This document shows, one piece after another, positions 47,231 through 57,151 of a stretch of 64,000 nt of DNA (its first letter is position 1; each line of letters opens with the position of its first letter). A model generated the notes under the pieces. The model saw only the letters and a program-made list of their open reading frames with translations. It searched no databases and was not told where the DNA came from. Source of the DNA: Zingiber officinale (lineage: Eukaryota; Streptophyta; Magnoliopsida; Zingiberales; Zingiberaceae); the NCBI RefSeq assembly GCF_018446385.1, contig NC_055987.1:3920705-3984704 (forward strand), read 5' to 3'. Made by a program: the position numbers and the translations under genes.

Positions 47231-48886
47231 ATGCAATTCCAAGATGGACTTGGATTTGATACAAGGTTGGCTCCACCATACACATCGGCAAGCTTCGATT
47301 CTTGGAGATCAAGAATTGAAAATTTTCTTATGATGGAGATAGAGCAATGGTTTGCTCTCATGGAAGGTTTTGAAGCTCCCACAAATTCCAAGGGCAAAGT
47401 ACTCAAAAGGAGCAAGTGGAGCAAAGACCAAATTCAAAGATGTGAGGCCAATGACAAAGTGACCAAGCTTTTGGTCAATTTATTGCCAAGCAACATCTTG
47501 GAACAAATTGGAGAGTTTGAAGATGCCAAGGAGCTTTGGAGCAAATTGGCAAGAATTCATGAGATCCCCTCCACTGTATCAAATCAAGAAGAATCCAAAG
47601 AGGGCGACTCATTGGATCAAGACCAAGAGGAGGACTCCGAGGTTGAGAGATACTCAACCTCCGAAGAAGAGGAAATCCAAGAAGCTTCATCCTCAAGGGA
47701 ATGCACCGAAGGGAACAAGGAGGGAGCATATTCCTTGTTTCACATTCAAGATGATGAAGCCTCCACCTCTAGGATTGAGGGGGAGCAATCCTTGGTGACA
47801 CCGGATCAAGAAGAAGAAGAAGCTTCTACATCCGGGTCAAGAGAAGAAGAGGAGGAAGAAGCGTCTACCTCCACAAGTCAAGAAAAACCAAATGGAGGAG
47901 CAAGTGCCATCCCTATACAAGAAGGTATAAATGTTTCAATTAAAAATAAAAATCATATAATATGTTTTGAGTGTAGGGAACATGGGCACTATAAGAGCAA
48001 GTGTCCCAACTTGGCCAAGAAGAAGGGCCAAGTGGCACAAAAGGGCAAGAAGCCCAAGGAGACCACCCCCGGGACAAAGAAGAGCAAGGAGCACATTGTG
48101 TGCTTCTTGTGTCAACAAAAAGGGCATTACCGAAGTCAATGCCCCAAGGGGAAGAAGATGGTCAAGGCTCATGGAGGAAGCTCTAGTCAAGGGGGAGCCT
48201 CTAAGGTAAAGAAGAAGGTAACATTTATTGAGCCTACTCCTCTACATTATGGTAAAAAGCATGATAGTTCAAATTTATATCATTTTAATGCTATTTACCG
48301 TGAAAATAGAAAGCATGATAGTGTTAAAGAAAAACATATAGCTTTTCATGCTAAAACTACTACACCTAAGGCTAGGATTGTAGGTAAAAATCTAGGCGTA
48401 AACTCTAAGGATTTTAGATACAAGCCTAGAAACAAAAATGCTCATGGGTCAAATACTAAGGACTTAGTGAGAGAAAATCAAGTCTTGAGGTCAAGACTTG
48501 ATAAAATAGAAAAGACCCTAAAAAGGATGGAAAATATCCTATTAGGGCAAAATGAGCATAACCTAGGTCTAGGAGCACAAAGGTCATCTAATGGCCATAG
48601 AGGTTTGGGATACAAACCAAAGGCTAAGAAGGATGTGCCCTCTTACCATAGAGTTCCATATAGTTATGGAACAAACCCTAGGTCTAGTGGTCAAGCCAAA
48701 AATACTAGGGAAGTCATCCCTAAGAGTATTTTTGCAATAAATGTGACTAAGACTTCTAAGAAGTCTAAGAAAGTCACAAACAAGGTCACAAGGGAGGTTA
48801 TCCCTAGAGTTGACCTAGAAAATGTGACCAAGGCTTCTAAGAAGCCCAACAAGGTCACTAGGAAGTTATCCCTAGTGAGTACCTAG
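47231..48886 (+). CDS. Gag protein of the gag-only element, 551 aa, intact
   Basis: Starts MQFQDGLGFDTRLAPPYTSA, about 120 bases after the primer site. The N-terminal gag fold (about residues 15-115, SFDSWRSRIENFL, LLPSNILEQIGEFEDAKELW) is followed by a Glu/Ser-rich acidic stretch (about 120-225). Two CCHC zinc knuckles follow: CFECREHGHYKSKC (about 239-252) and CFLCQQKGHYRSQC (about 291-304). Then come basic linkers, a predicted coiled coil (about 412-440, ENQVLRSRLDKIEKTLKRME) and a Lys-rich tail with repeated VTK.SKK words. It would package RNA and build the virus-like particle. The open frame in an element lacking pol suggests recent mobility or selection on gag. Ends with TAG at 48884-48886; no frameshift into pol follows. 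Confidence 0.9.
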   Translation: MQFQDGLGFDTRLAPPYTSASFDSWRSRIENFLMMEIEQWFALMEGFEAPTNSKGKVLKRSKWSKDQIQRCEANDKVTKLLVNLLPSNILEQIGEFEDAKELWSKLARIHEIPSTVSNQEESKEGDSLDQDQEEDSEVERYSTSEEEEIQEASSSRECTEGNKEGAYSLFHIQDDEASTSRIEGEQSLVTPDQEEEEASTSGSREEEEEEASTSTSQEKPNGGASAIPIQEGINVSIKNKNHIICFECREHGHYKSKCPNLAKKKGQVAQKGKKPKETTPGTKKSKEHIVCFLCQQKGHYRSQCPKGKKMVKAHGGSSSQGGASKVKKKVTFIEPTPLHYGKKHDSSNLYHFNAIYRENRKHDSVKEKHIAFHAKTTTPKARIVGKNLGVNSKDFRYKPRNKNAHGSNTKDLVRENQVLRSRLDKIEKTLKRMENILLGQNEHNLGLGAQRSSNGHRGLGYKPKAKKDVPSYHRVPYSYGTNPRSSGQAKNTREVIPKSIFAINVTKTSKKSKKVTNKVTREVIPRVDLENVTKASKKPNKVTRKLSLVST

Positions 48887-51360
48887 AGCATCCAAGGAGC
48901 ACCAATAGGTGTTGGGTTCCTAGGAGCATCTTCTCTACCCCATAGATGGGTTAGAGAGTGTCAACTCCGATTAGAAGGGTAGTTAACCCAACTTTGAGGA
49001 AATTGACACTCAAGGAGCATTTTCAAGGTTTTTGTTAACCTTTGAAAATGAAATGGAATTATTGATTACTCCTTGAAAGAGTAAATGTGCCAAATTGGAG
49101 AAGTATTGATTTTATCTTAAATGGCACATATTGGAAAATTAATAAGAACTATCAAGTTGGGTTTGTGGTATGTTCTTAGGCAATTTAAGGCAATCCGGGC
49201 CTTAAATTTAAAAGTGCTACTCTTGAGGAAAAATGGAATATGCCAACATTTGAGGACATGTTTATTTTAATTGGCATAAATTAATCAAGGGAATAAGAAA
49301 TGCAAACTTAGGCTTTGGCATTTTCTTGAAGCACTTTAGGGCAATCTAGGGTTTAAGTTTTAGGATTAGCTAAGATTAATGATACTTAGATAGGTAATCT
49401 AGGTATATTTTATTTATGCTAAATCATGCCATGATTGTTTGCTCATAATATGCCATGACATCATATTTTATCTTATTTGGATTTTGCATTCATGACTTAT
49501 CATGAAAAATACAAAAATACCATGTCATGCCATACATACATCATGTAGTTATAGAAATCTTTCTTTTGAAAGCTATTTTATTTTGATGTATGCCATAACA
49601 TAATCATGCATTAAGTTTAATTCCTTGTAATTAAGGACGAATGGCATTTAACGACACTTATTGACAAGTGACATCCTGGGTGGATGTCTAATATCTCTAA
49701 AATGCCTAGATAGATATGCATGATCCCTAGAATAGGGCAAAACCAAATTTTACATCTCACTAAGACCTCTAAGGTGACTTGTATGTGTTTTAGTGCATAT
49801 TATATACAAGTGAGATGTTAGGATGATGAACAAAGCTCAAGATGTTGATTTAGTGCATTCCTTTGAGTTTTAAAATTCATCAAAACACATAGTTATGTGT
49901 TTTCCCATCATTGGGAAAGCTAATGTACAAGTCATGTGCATTATGCCCAAGGAACATGATGGGATATTGGTTTTGAAAATGTTTTTAAAATATTTTTGGA
50001 AAACCTTGGTGAAGGCTATCTTTTGATAGTAATCACCATTGAATAGTTAGACACAAACTTGAAGAAAAACACTAAAGTTTTTGCAAGTTTTCAAGTTTGT
50101 GTCAATCTTTGAAAATATGATGTATTTTCATAGAAAACTATTTTTCCATGATTAAGTATGCCCTAAATAATGTCTACACGAAATTTCATGATTTTTTGAT
50201 TTTTGTAGAATTTTCTAGGGGTTTCTGAAGTTGACTGAAATGGAATTTCAGCAACTATCAGAGCTCCGATCGATCCATGGATCGATTGGAGTTCCTGAAT
50301 CGATCCATGGATCGATTCAAACGGCAATTCCCGCGAGCAGAAGCTCGCTGGATCGATCAGCCGATCGATCCAGGGAGTCTGAATCGATCAGTGGATCGAT
50401 TCAGAAAGGTTCAATCGATTGGAACCCAACTCCAATCGATCCAAGTTGCTGATTTTGGCTGGGAAGGCCTGATTTCAGCATCTTTGAACCTCTTTGAGTC
50501 TAGGTAACCATTTCAAACCCCTTAAATACATTTGTATACATACAAAGGGTGTTTTCATGTTGAAAACAAGGATGGATTGGTTAACGAAGACTAAGTAGAA
50601 GTTTAGGTTGAGGTTGTTTCAAATTTTGAATATTTGAACCTCAAAACTTCCAAATTTGGGTTTCCTAATGTTTTAGGGATTCCAAGTCATTGTTGGTGCA
50701 ATGACAGAAGTTACCACCATGTCTTTAGGGGGAGGGACTCTTTAAAGACATGAAAGTTATTTTTCATGAACCTTGGAAGGTGGTTAACCTTCTGTTGTGA
50801 ACTTGCTCAAGGTTAGGCATTTAAACTTGAAATGGGGAGTGGATATCCTCATTATTTCAAGTGGACACTCATGTGGTAGATAATGCTCAAGGCTGGGTAG
50901 TTGTCTACATTGAGGGAGAAGTTAAGGATAAATGAAGGGTATGGGACCTTCATTATCGTGTTGATTACAACGAGTGATGTTGTGAACAACGATGAGCAAC
51001 TCTTCAGGGGAAGAGTCTTCAACAAATGGATTTGTTGAAGTGTGCCCAGAATTGGAGCATGGGTTGATGTGTGTCCAACGATGGGTTGATGTGTGCCAAT
51101 AGGGGGAGAATGTATGGTTAAGCTTAGTCCTTCATTACCTATGGGAAGCTCATAGGAGGAGAATGAAAGGACTCATGAAAGAGAGTAAGTTAGGCTCTCA
51201 TTACCTAGAGGGAGTTTACCCTCTTAGGGGGAGAATGAAAAGCTTAATTTATGCTTTCATTACCTAGTGGCATGAAGAAGGAGGCTATGAGATTAGCCTA
51301 ACTTACATATGGGATTGTAAGTGTTATTATGGTATTGTCAAACATCAAAAAGGGGGAGAT
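48887..51360 (+). other. Non-coding 3' interior of the gag-only element
   Basis: No ORF above background and no pol motif. Holds an ATCGAT cluster (50265-50450), several GGGGGAG-type purine tracts (about 50728, 51103, 51216) and the final polypurine tract (51346-51360). Collinear with the interior of the reverse-strand element. Confidence 0.85.
50265..50450 (+). repeat. ATCGAT cluster in the 3' interior
   Basis: About nine ATCGAT words, including GATCGATCCATGGATCGAT, in a separate location from the LTR cluster. The equivalent block in the reverse-strand element lies at 32550-32820. Confidence 0.85.
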
Positions 51361-52845
51361 TGTTGGTGCAATATCCCTCAGGTCAAGGTTGACCTGGGTA
51401 ACCAAGCTGAGTCTTGGTTTGGGTTTAGATGTTTGACAATAAGATATTGATTGAAGAAGAGTCAAGTAGGTCAAGGTTGACTGGATACTTGACTGGGAAG
51501 TCCTAACTGGGATGTTAGGCAAAATGAAAGTCCTGGTGAGTGAAGCCAGGCAGAAGAAAAGTCCTGGTGAGTGAAGCCAGGCAGAAGGAAGTCCTGGTGA
51601 GTGAAGCCAGGCAGAAGAAAAGTCCTGGTGAGTGAAGCCAGGCAGAAGAAAGTCCTGGTGAGTGAAGCCAGGCAGAAGGAAGTCCTAGTGAGTGAAGCTA
51701 GGCAGATGAAAATCCTGGTGAGTGAAGCCAGGTGAAAGTCCTAGTGAGTGAAGCTAGGCAGATGAAAACCCTAGTGAGTGAAGCTAGGTGAAAGTCCTGG
51801 TGAGTGAAGCCAGGCAAGGGAAAATCCAGATGGATCAAGGATGATCGGACATCTGGTGCTGAGAAGTCCAAGTAGGTCAAAGGATTGACTGGATACTTGA
51901 CATGAAAGAAAAGTCCAAGTAGGTCAAAGGGATTGACCGGATACTTGGCACAGAGAAAAGTCCAAGTGGGTCAAAGGGATTGTCGGACACTTGGTAAGGG
52001 AGTCCTAGCAGGTCAAGGGTGACTAGATGCTGGGCATGACATACCAACAGTCAAGGTTGACCGGATGTTGGTTGGGAGGTTTAGGACTTGGTTTGGACAA
52101 AAATAGGCTTTGGATCGATCGATGGATCGATCCGGTCAATGGGACGAGCCTCGGATCGATCCGTGGATCGATCGAGAATCAATCGATCGATGGATCGATT
52201 GGGACGCCTGCTGCCAGCGATAAGCGTTGGATCGATCCGTGGATCGATCCAGCGCTTTCGAGCGAAGGCGCTGGATCGATCCGTAGATCGATCCAAAGCC
52301 TCCCCGATCGATTGGGAACATTCGAATCGATCGGGATCCGACTGTTGGCGTCATTTATAGCTGCAGGCGTTCGATGGCTGCGGCAAGAACTTCACCGATT
52401 CACTCCAGAGCTCTCTCCACAGCGCTCTCAAAGATCAGGTCGCCAGTTCTTGAAGGATCTTGGAAGCTTTCCAAGTCAAGAGGCGGATCAAAGGCAAGAA
52501 GAGAAGCTAGGGTTAGGGTTTTCTGTACTCATTGTAAGCTTTGCGCTTGTATTTTGTTTCCCTTTCCTTTCTTCTTGTACTGAGAGTCTTGTAGGGCTAC
52601 TCCGCCCTCGGTAGTTACCGAAAAGGAGTGTTTTCATAGTGGAGGGTGCGTGCGTGGTGTGGATCCTTGGACTAGTCACCTCTTGTGAGGTGGATACCAA
52701 GTAAACCAACCGTGTTAGCGTTGTTGCATTTGTTTCTGTATTTTCCGCTGCGCATTCTTGAAGAAACAAGCAACAACAAGCAACACCGAGCAACGAGCAC
52801 GCGACGAGCTATTCACCCCCCCTCTAGCTACTTTTGGTCCTAACA
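51361..52845 (+). repeat. 3' LTR of the gag-only element (1485 bp)
   Basis: Nearly identical to the 5' LTR in its first ~700 and last ~480 bases, with one mini-hairpin unit fewer and a missing CGCCTACTCCT-like segment. The ATCGAT block (52113-52345) differs strongly. A TATA-like TTTATAG lies at about 52354. Confidence 0.95.
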
Positions 52846-53440
52846 AAATGTGTCTAATTGGACTTGTTTAAATTCATCAGTAGATTTCGGTCAAAACCCA
52901 CTAATTGACTTAGATAGGTCTGATTGGACCAATTTTAAAACCTGTGAATTTTTGAAGTTGTAAGGAGTCGTGGGTCTGATACGGTTCAAATCAGGCTCAT
53001 GGTTCAAATTAGGCCCACATTGGGATGATTATTTCGATAATATTTTATCTTCTCTAGAGAAGCCAAAATAAGCAATGGAGGACACCGTTGGACTCCTTGC
53101 AACCTCAAAAATCTATAGGATTTGAAATGGTTCAAATCAGACTTGTCTAGGTCTAATAGTGAATTTCAATCAAAACTCACTGATCAACTTAGAGAGTTTA
53201 AATTGCAACTATTTTAGGTTTTATAATTTTTAAGGCTGTAAGGAGTTCAACAATGTCCTTCATTACTTATTTCGACTTCTTTGAAAGTATTAAAATATTA
53301 TCGAAAAAATTAACTAAATCCTAAACGTTATGAGTTTGATATGATTTATATATTAGACCCACGTTATGTATGCATGCATGTAAAAGAAAAAGAAAAGAAA
53401 AGAGAAGAGAGGGATGAAAGAAAAGAGAGATTACATGCTT
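52846..53440. repeat. Palindromic array, segment E, and right end
   Basis: Resumes the array interrupted at 45553 (AAATGTGTCTAATTGG). Contains TCTCTAGAGAAGCCAAAATA, CAATGGAGGACACCGTTGGA and complementary partners. 53340-53440 (TATATATTAGACCCACG, CATGTA, purine-rich run) is an inverted counterpart of the pyrimidine-rich run and TACATGTAAC at 29568-29632. Confidence 0.7.
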
Positions 53441-53486
53441 AGGAGATAGAAAAAAAATAATAGAAAATTAAGAATGAGAAAAGTTA

Positions 53487-53690
53487 GGGTGCGTTTGGTA
53501 CGTGTGTTTTCTATTTTCATTTTCTGGAAAACGCGCGTTTTCTAAAAAATGGTGTTTGGTTTGTATTTTTCGTGATTGTTTTCTAAAAAAATAGCTAGCG
53601 TTTTCTAGAAAAATAGAAAATAACAAAAAATTGTTTTCTATTTTCTAGAAAACATGCATTTTCCAGAAAATGAAAATAAAAAACGCACCC
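53487..53690. mobile_element. MITE with TTA target duplication
   Basis: Left end GGGTGCGTTTGGTACG; right end, reversed, GGGTGCGTTTTTTATTTTCA; internal palindromes around TTTTCTAGAAAA. Flanked by TTA (53484-53486, 53691-53693). 204 bp, no coding; PIF/Harbinger-like by target site. A different family from the MITE at 21454. Confidence 0.85.
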
Positions 53691-53693
53691 TTA

Positions 53694-54424
53694 GATTTGC
53701 AGAAGGAGTAGAACCAAAAGCGCACATAATAATTACATGTATCTTTTATAAATATCAAAATAGTCTATGCTTTTGATCAATTTAAAAATATATCTACAGG
53801 AGCGCTTTTTAATTTATACGGATTAGTAGAAAGATTTCGTGACGTCATATCAATTACTCACAGACTAATATTGATTATATATACTAGTCATTGTATATAT
53901 ACTAGTGATCGTGCACATACGTCACATGTGTAATATAATATATTGAAATCATATTGGATAAAATATCTGATTTTTAAAAATCTTAATTATTTGGATCTTT
54001 AAAAATCCAAATTGTTTGGATTTTTGAATATCATCTTTACAACTTCTTTATGAAAAATATTAATTTAATATTATATTTATCTTAGTAAAAAAAACTAAGA
54101 AAAGTATATTTTTTAACATTGTCGGCTTAACATATTTATAGAAGTTTTTTTTTATCATAGTATTGTCAATTTTAAGATGTAGGACTAAAGAGAACTATAT
54201 TTTTTTATATAAAATAATAAGAGAAAATTAATAATAAAAAAATTCATAATAATATACAGCAGCTGAGTCTCGAACTTTAGATCATTTATTGTTTCGCTTA
54301 TGGAATTACTAATAAACCTTGGAATTATTTTTAGTGGGAATAGAAAAAAGGATATTAATGTAAATTCATTTTAGGTTTCACCAAAGTTAGTTAGTAAAAG
54401 GGAAAGATTTTTAATAAAATAGTA

Positions 54425-54426
<2 letters not shown>
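53694..54426. other. AT-rich intergenic DNA
   Basis: No gene or element recognised; the word ATATACTAGT occurs twice near 53880-53905. Confidence 0.4.

Positions 54427-54479
<53 letters not shown>
54427..54479. repeat. (AT)n microsatellite
   Basis: About 26 AT units, left of a GC-rich island. Confidence 0.9.
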
Positions 54480-54482
<3 letters not shown>

Positions 54483-54589
54483 GATTTTGTTGAAGTATGG
54501 ACATGCACATGCAGACTTGTCCGCAACCCACACATGCAATTTGATATTTAATTTATTTTTTTATTTTTTTATTTTTTTACCATCGTCAT

Positions 54590-55265
54590 TCTCGTTGCTA
54601 TGTGGCGATTGTGCAAGCACTCCTCGCCTCTGGCCGACCGACCACCACCCATCGATCGCCCTGCCTCCAGCCTCCAGCCTCGAGCCTCCCGCCACCCGCC
54701 GACCACCCAGTGGCCACCCGCCGACAGCAAGAATCCCGGCCGAAATCCGACCACAATCGCGGTCGATAGCATGGTGGTCGGATCGCAGCCGGATTTCGGC
54801 CGGATTTCGGTTGCAATCCTGCTGCGAACCAGCGGGGTCTGGCAGCGACCGGATTCCTACCGAGATGGCGCCTGATTCCGGCCGCGACAAGAATAAATGG
54901 ACCGGATTCATGTTATAGTTTGGACGCGATGGTGCCGAAATCCGGACGCGATGGCGCTGGAATCCGGTCGCTTTGGCACCGGAATCCGGTCGCTATGGCA
55001 CCGGAATCCGGTCGCTAAGGTGCCTGAATCCAGTCACCTGCCCAACACGGCCGGGATAGCGCTGGATCTATGCCGCGATCCTCGACGGGTTCACCCCATG
55101 GCCTATAGTGTGGGTGGGTCCAGGCGGCCGGAGGCCGCTGGCGGTGGGCAGATGGCCAGCGGTCGGGTGAGGATGGGTGGGTGGCGGTGGGTGATGTGCG
55201 GGTGGCCGGCCTCGAGGCGCTGTGATGAGGCGTGGCGAGAACGAAGAAGCAGGAGAGAAAAAAAA
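54590..55265. other. GC-rich island of unknown origin
   Basis: An abrupt block of about 65-70% GC between two (AT)n arrays. ORFs exist on both strands but are Pro/Arg/Gly-rich with no domain. The left half is dominated by CCGGATTTCGGCC-like words, the middle by a 22-bp minisatellite. Ends in an A-run (55259-55271). Could be a promoter/first-exon fragment carried by a transposon; no TIR identified. Confidence 0.4.
54923..55040 (+). repeat. 22-bp minisatellite, ~5 copies
   Basis: Unit GTCGCTATGGCACCGGAATCCG with variants GACGCGATGGTGCCGAAATCCG and GTCGCTAAGGTGCCTGAATCCA. Confidence 0.85.
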
Positions 55266-55348
55266 AAAAAGTTACATTTAAAAAATTAAAATGAAAATGA
55301 CATGACAAAATCCGTAGCAATCCGTAAAAAATAGTCCGTAGCATAACA

Positions 55349-55352
<4 letters not shown>

Positions 55353-55433
<81 letters not shown>
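55353..55433. repeat. (AT)n microsatellite
   Basis: About 40 AT units. Its translation (poly Ile-Tyr) is an artefact. Confidence 0.9.
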
Positions 55434-55435
<2 letters not shown>

Positions 55436-55639
55436 CATAAATAACCGTTTTATAATATATATGACACGAGTTCATCCGATTAATATTTAATTCACTACTA
55501 AATAAATTAGAAGTACATAAATTGAGAGGTTCATCTCCAGAATAATATAACTTTCTCTACGTATGAAATTCATAATTCTTTATGAAAGCAAACCCAAACA
55601 AAGTTGGCATAGACAAGGTTTGCAACTGCATGCCCAACA

Positions 55640-57151
55640 TCACAAGAAGGTATAGCCGTGATCTAGCCCCAACAGCTTCCTCGTCTTCCTCAAGAATAGC
55701 TCTCTGTTCTTGATCAACCCAGGGAGGAGCCCTGTCATGGTCGTGAACGGCAGCTGCGCCACCGCGTCCTTCTTCCCCAACGACACCATCGCGATCGACA
55801 TGGATGGCCTGTACTTCCCCAGCTTCGCTTCCTTTCCCCCGTTCGCCTCCTTTATCAGGGCTTTCAAGTTCTTCGACACGATCATCGCGTGCCTCTGCGC
55901 CAACACCCCCTGTTTTCGCTCCTGTCCAGCACATAATTAAACTTGAGTCAAGCGACTAAAATTGATAGATTTAGATCAAAATTTTCAATTTTCGAAGAAA
56001 AAAGGGGGTAATTTTCTCTTCGTCTGCGCGCGCCATGACCTGTGCTTACCGGAACGTCGATGATGTCGCCGATGGCGAAGATGTTGTTGAAGCCCTTAAC
56101 TCGTAGGTGCTCGTCCACCATGAGCTGCCCGTACTTGTCCAAGCAGTCTTTCACCACCGACTCCTTGAGCCACGCCGAGCCCAGGGGCCTTCTCACGCAG
56201 AGGTAGTGCACGTCGGCGGCGATCGCCTCTCCGGCCGACGTGATGTAGACACCTTTGTTCGCCTGGAACGTGTCCAAATCGATGGTCTGCTCCAAGAGCA
56301 CGTCCACATTCTTGGATCGCAACCATTCCAGCGCCTTGCTGCCGGCCTTAGAGCCTATGAACCCCAGCAGCCTCGGCCCGCTGTGGACCAGCGTCACCTT
56401 CTTCTCCGGATAGGAGGCCGCAATGTCGGATGCGAGCTCGACGCCGCTCGGGCCGCCGCCGATGATGAGAATGGAGCTCGAGTTTTTCATCTTGGCGTTG
56501 GCCTCTCTGAACTTGTCCATTCGTTCCCTACGGCTCTGCGGCGAGGAGACAGAGTGGCCGGTGGCGATGACGAGGTAGTCGTAGGGGAACTGGCGGCCGT
56601 CCGAGGTGGTAACTTCGGTGTCGGTGATGTTGACGGCGGAGGCGACGACGACCTTGGCGTTGACGAGGTAGTCGACGTGGTTGACGACCGCCTTGTCGGC
56701 GAACGCCGGGTCCACCATCGACCGCATGGTGGCCCACGATATCTCGAAGTACTCTTTCCTGTTTAAGAAACAATTCCCATTTCAAGCACGATCGAGGAGG
56801 CCACATTGATAAAGGCGTCGCCTCCGACTTGTTTACGAGTACGTACTGGTCGATGAGGACGACGTCGGCGACGAACTGGAGGGACTTGGCGACGACGGAT
56901 CCGGCGATGCCGCCGCCGACAATGACAACGCGCTTCCAGCAAACGGCAGCAGAGGTGGAGGAGGAGGAGGAGGATCGGCCACTGCCGCTGCTGGAGATGA
57001 CCCATTGCGGGTAGCCGCCAATGTCGCTGGCGGAGCGGATGTGCGGCGACAGCAGGTTTCCCTCCATCTCGCGCTGTGGCAGCGACCGGCGAGACGAGAG
57101 CAAGCGGAGGGGCGTGCGCGGGAGGAGAGGGAGCGCGCGCGAAGGGGGCAA
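55640..57151 (-). CDS. AIF/FSP1-like FAD- and NAD(P)H-binding oxidoreductase, complete
   Basis: Three exons: 56847-57067 (or to 57151), 56050-56758, 55640-55921. GT-AG junctions, phases fit; 403 residues from the ATG at 57067, or 431 from 57151. Family: pyridine nucleotide-disulphide oxidoreductase class, like Arabidopsis At3g44190/At5g22140 and animal AIFM2/FSP1, NAD(P)H-quinone reductases. Seen: FAD Rossmann motif VVIVGGGIAGS (about 47-57), KEYFEISWATMRSMVDPAFA, ATGH (139-142), second dinucleotide motif ILIIGGGPSGVELAS (170-184), FAIGDIIDVP (301-310), then the C-terminal KYRPSMSIAMVSLGKKDAVA. Odd: the usual CTGKP is CVRRP here. The longer start adds 28 residues rich in Arg/Ser/Leu/Pro without acids before QRE, resembling a targeting peptide; a Ser-rich linker (24-38) follows. 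Which start is used is undecided. Confidence 0.93.

Larger units (their letters stand above)
45554..52845 (+). mobile_element. Gag-only (TR-GAG type) Sirevirus-like LTR element
   Basis: LTRs 45554-47097 and 51361-52845, iMet primer site, one long gag ORF, then 2.5 kb of non-coding DNA and a polypurine tract AAAAAGGGGGAGA. There is no protease, integrase, RT or RNase H. Target duplication AAATG (45549-45553 and 52846-52850); the empty site is present in the near-duplicate at 43683-43710. LTR start TGTTGGTGCAA, several GGGGGAGA tracts before the 3' LTR, and a large gag with zinc knuckles and coiled coil are Sirevirus features. It would depend on pol supplied by another element. Confidence 0.93.

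Noticed and set aside
54487-55344. Several ORFs over 90 residues in the GC-rich island
   Set aside because: Composition-driven Pro/Arg/Gly-rich frames on both strands without domains or splice support.
55278-55475. ORF with poly Ile-Tyr
   Set aside because: Translation of the (AT)n microsatellite.
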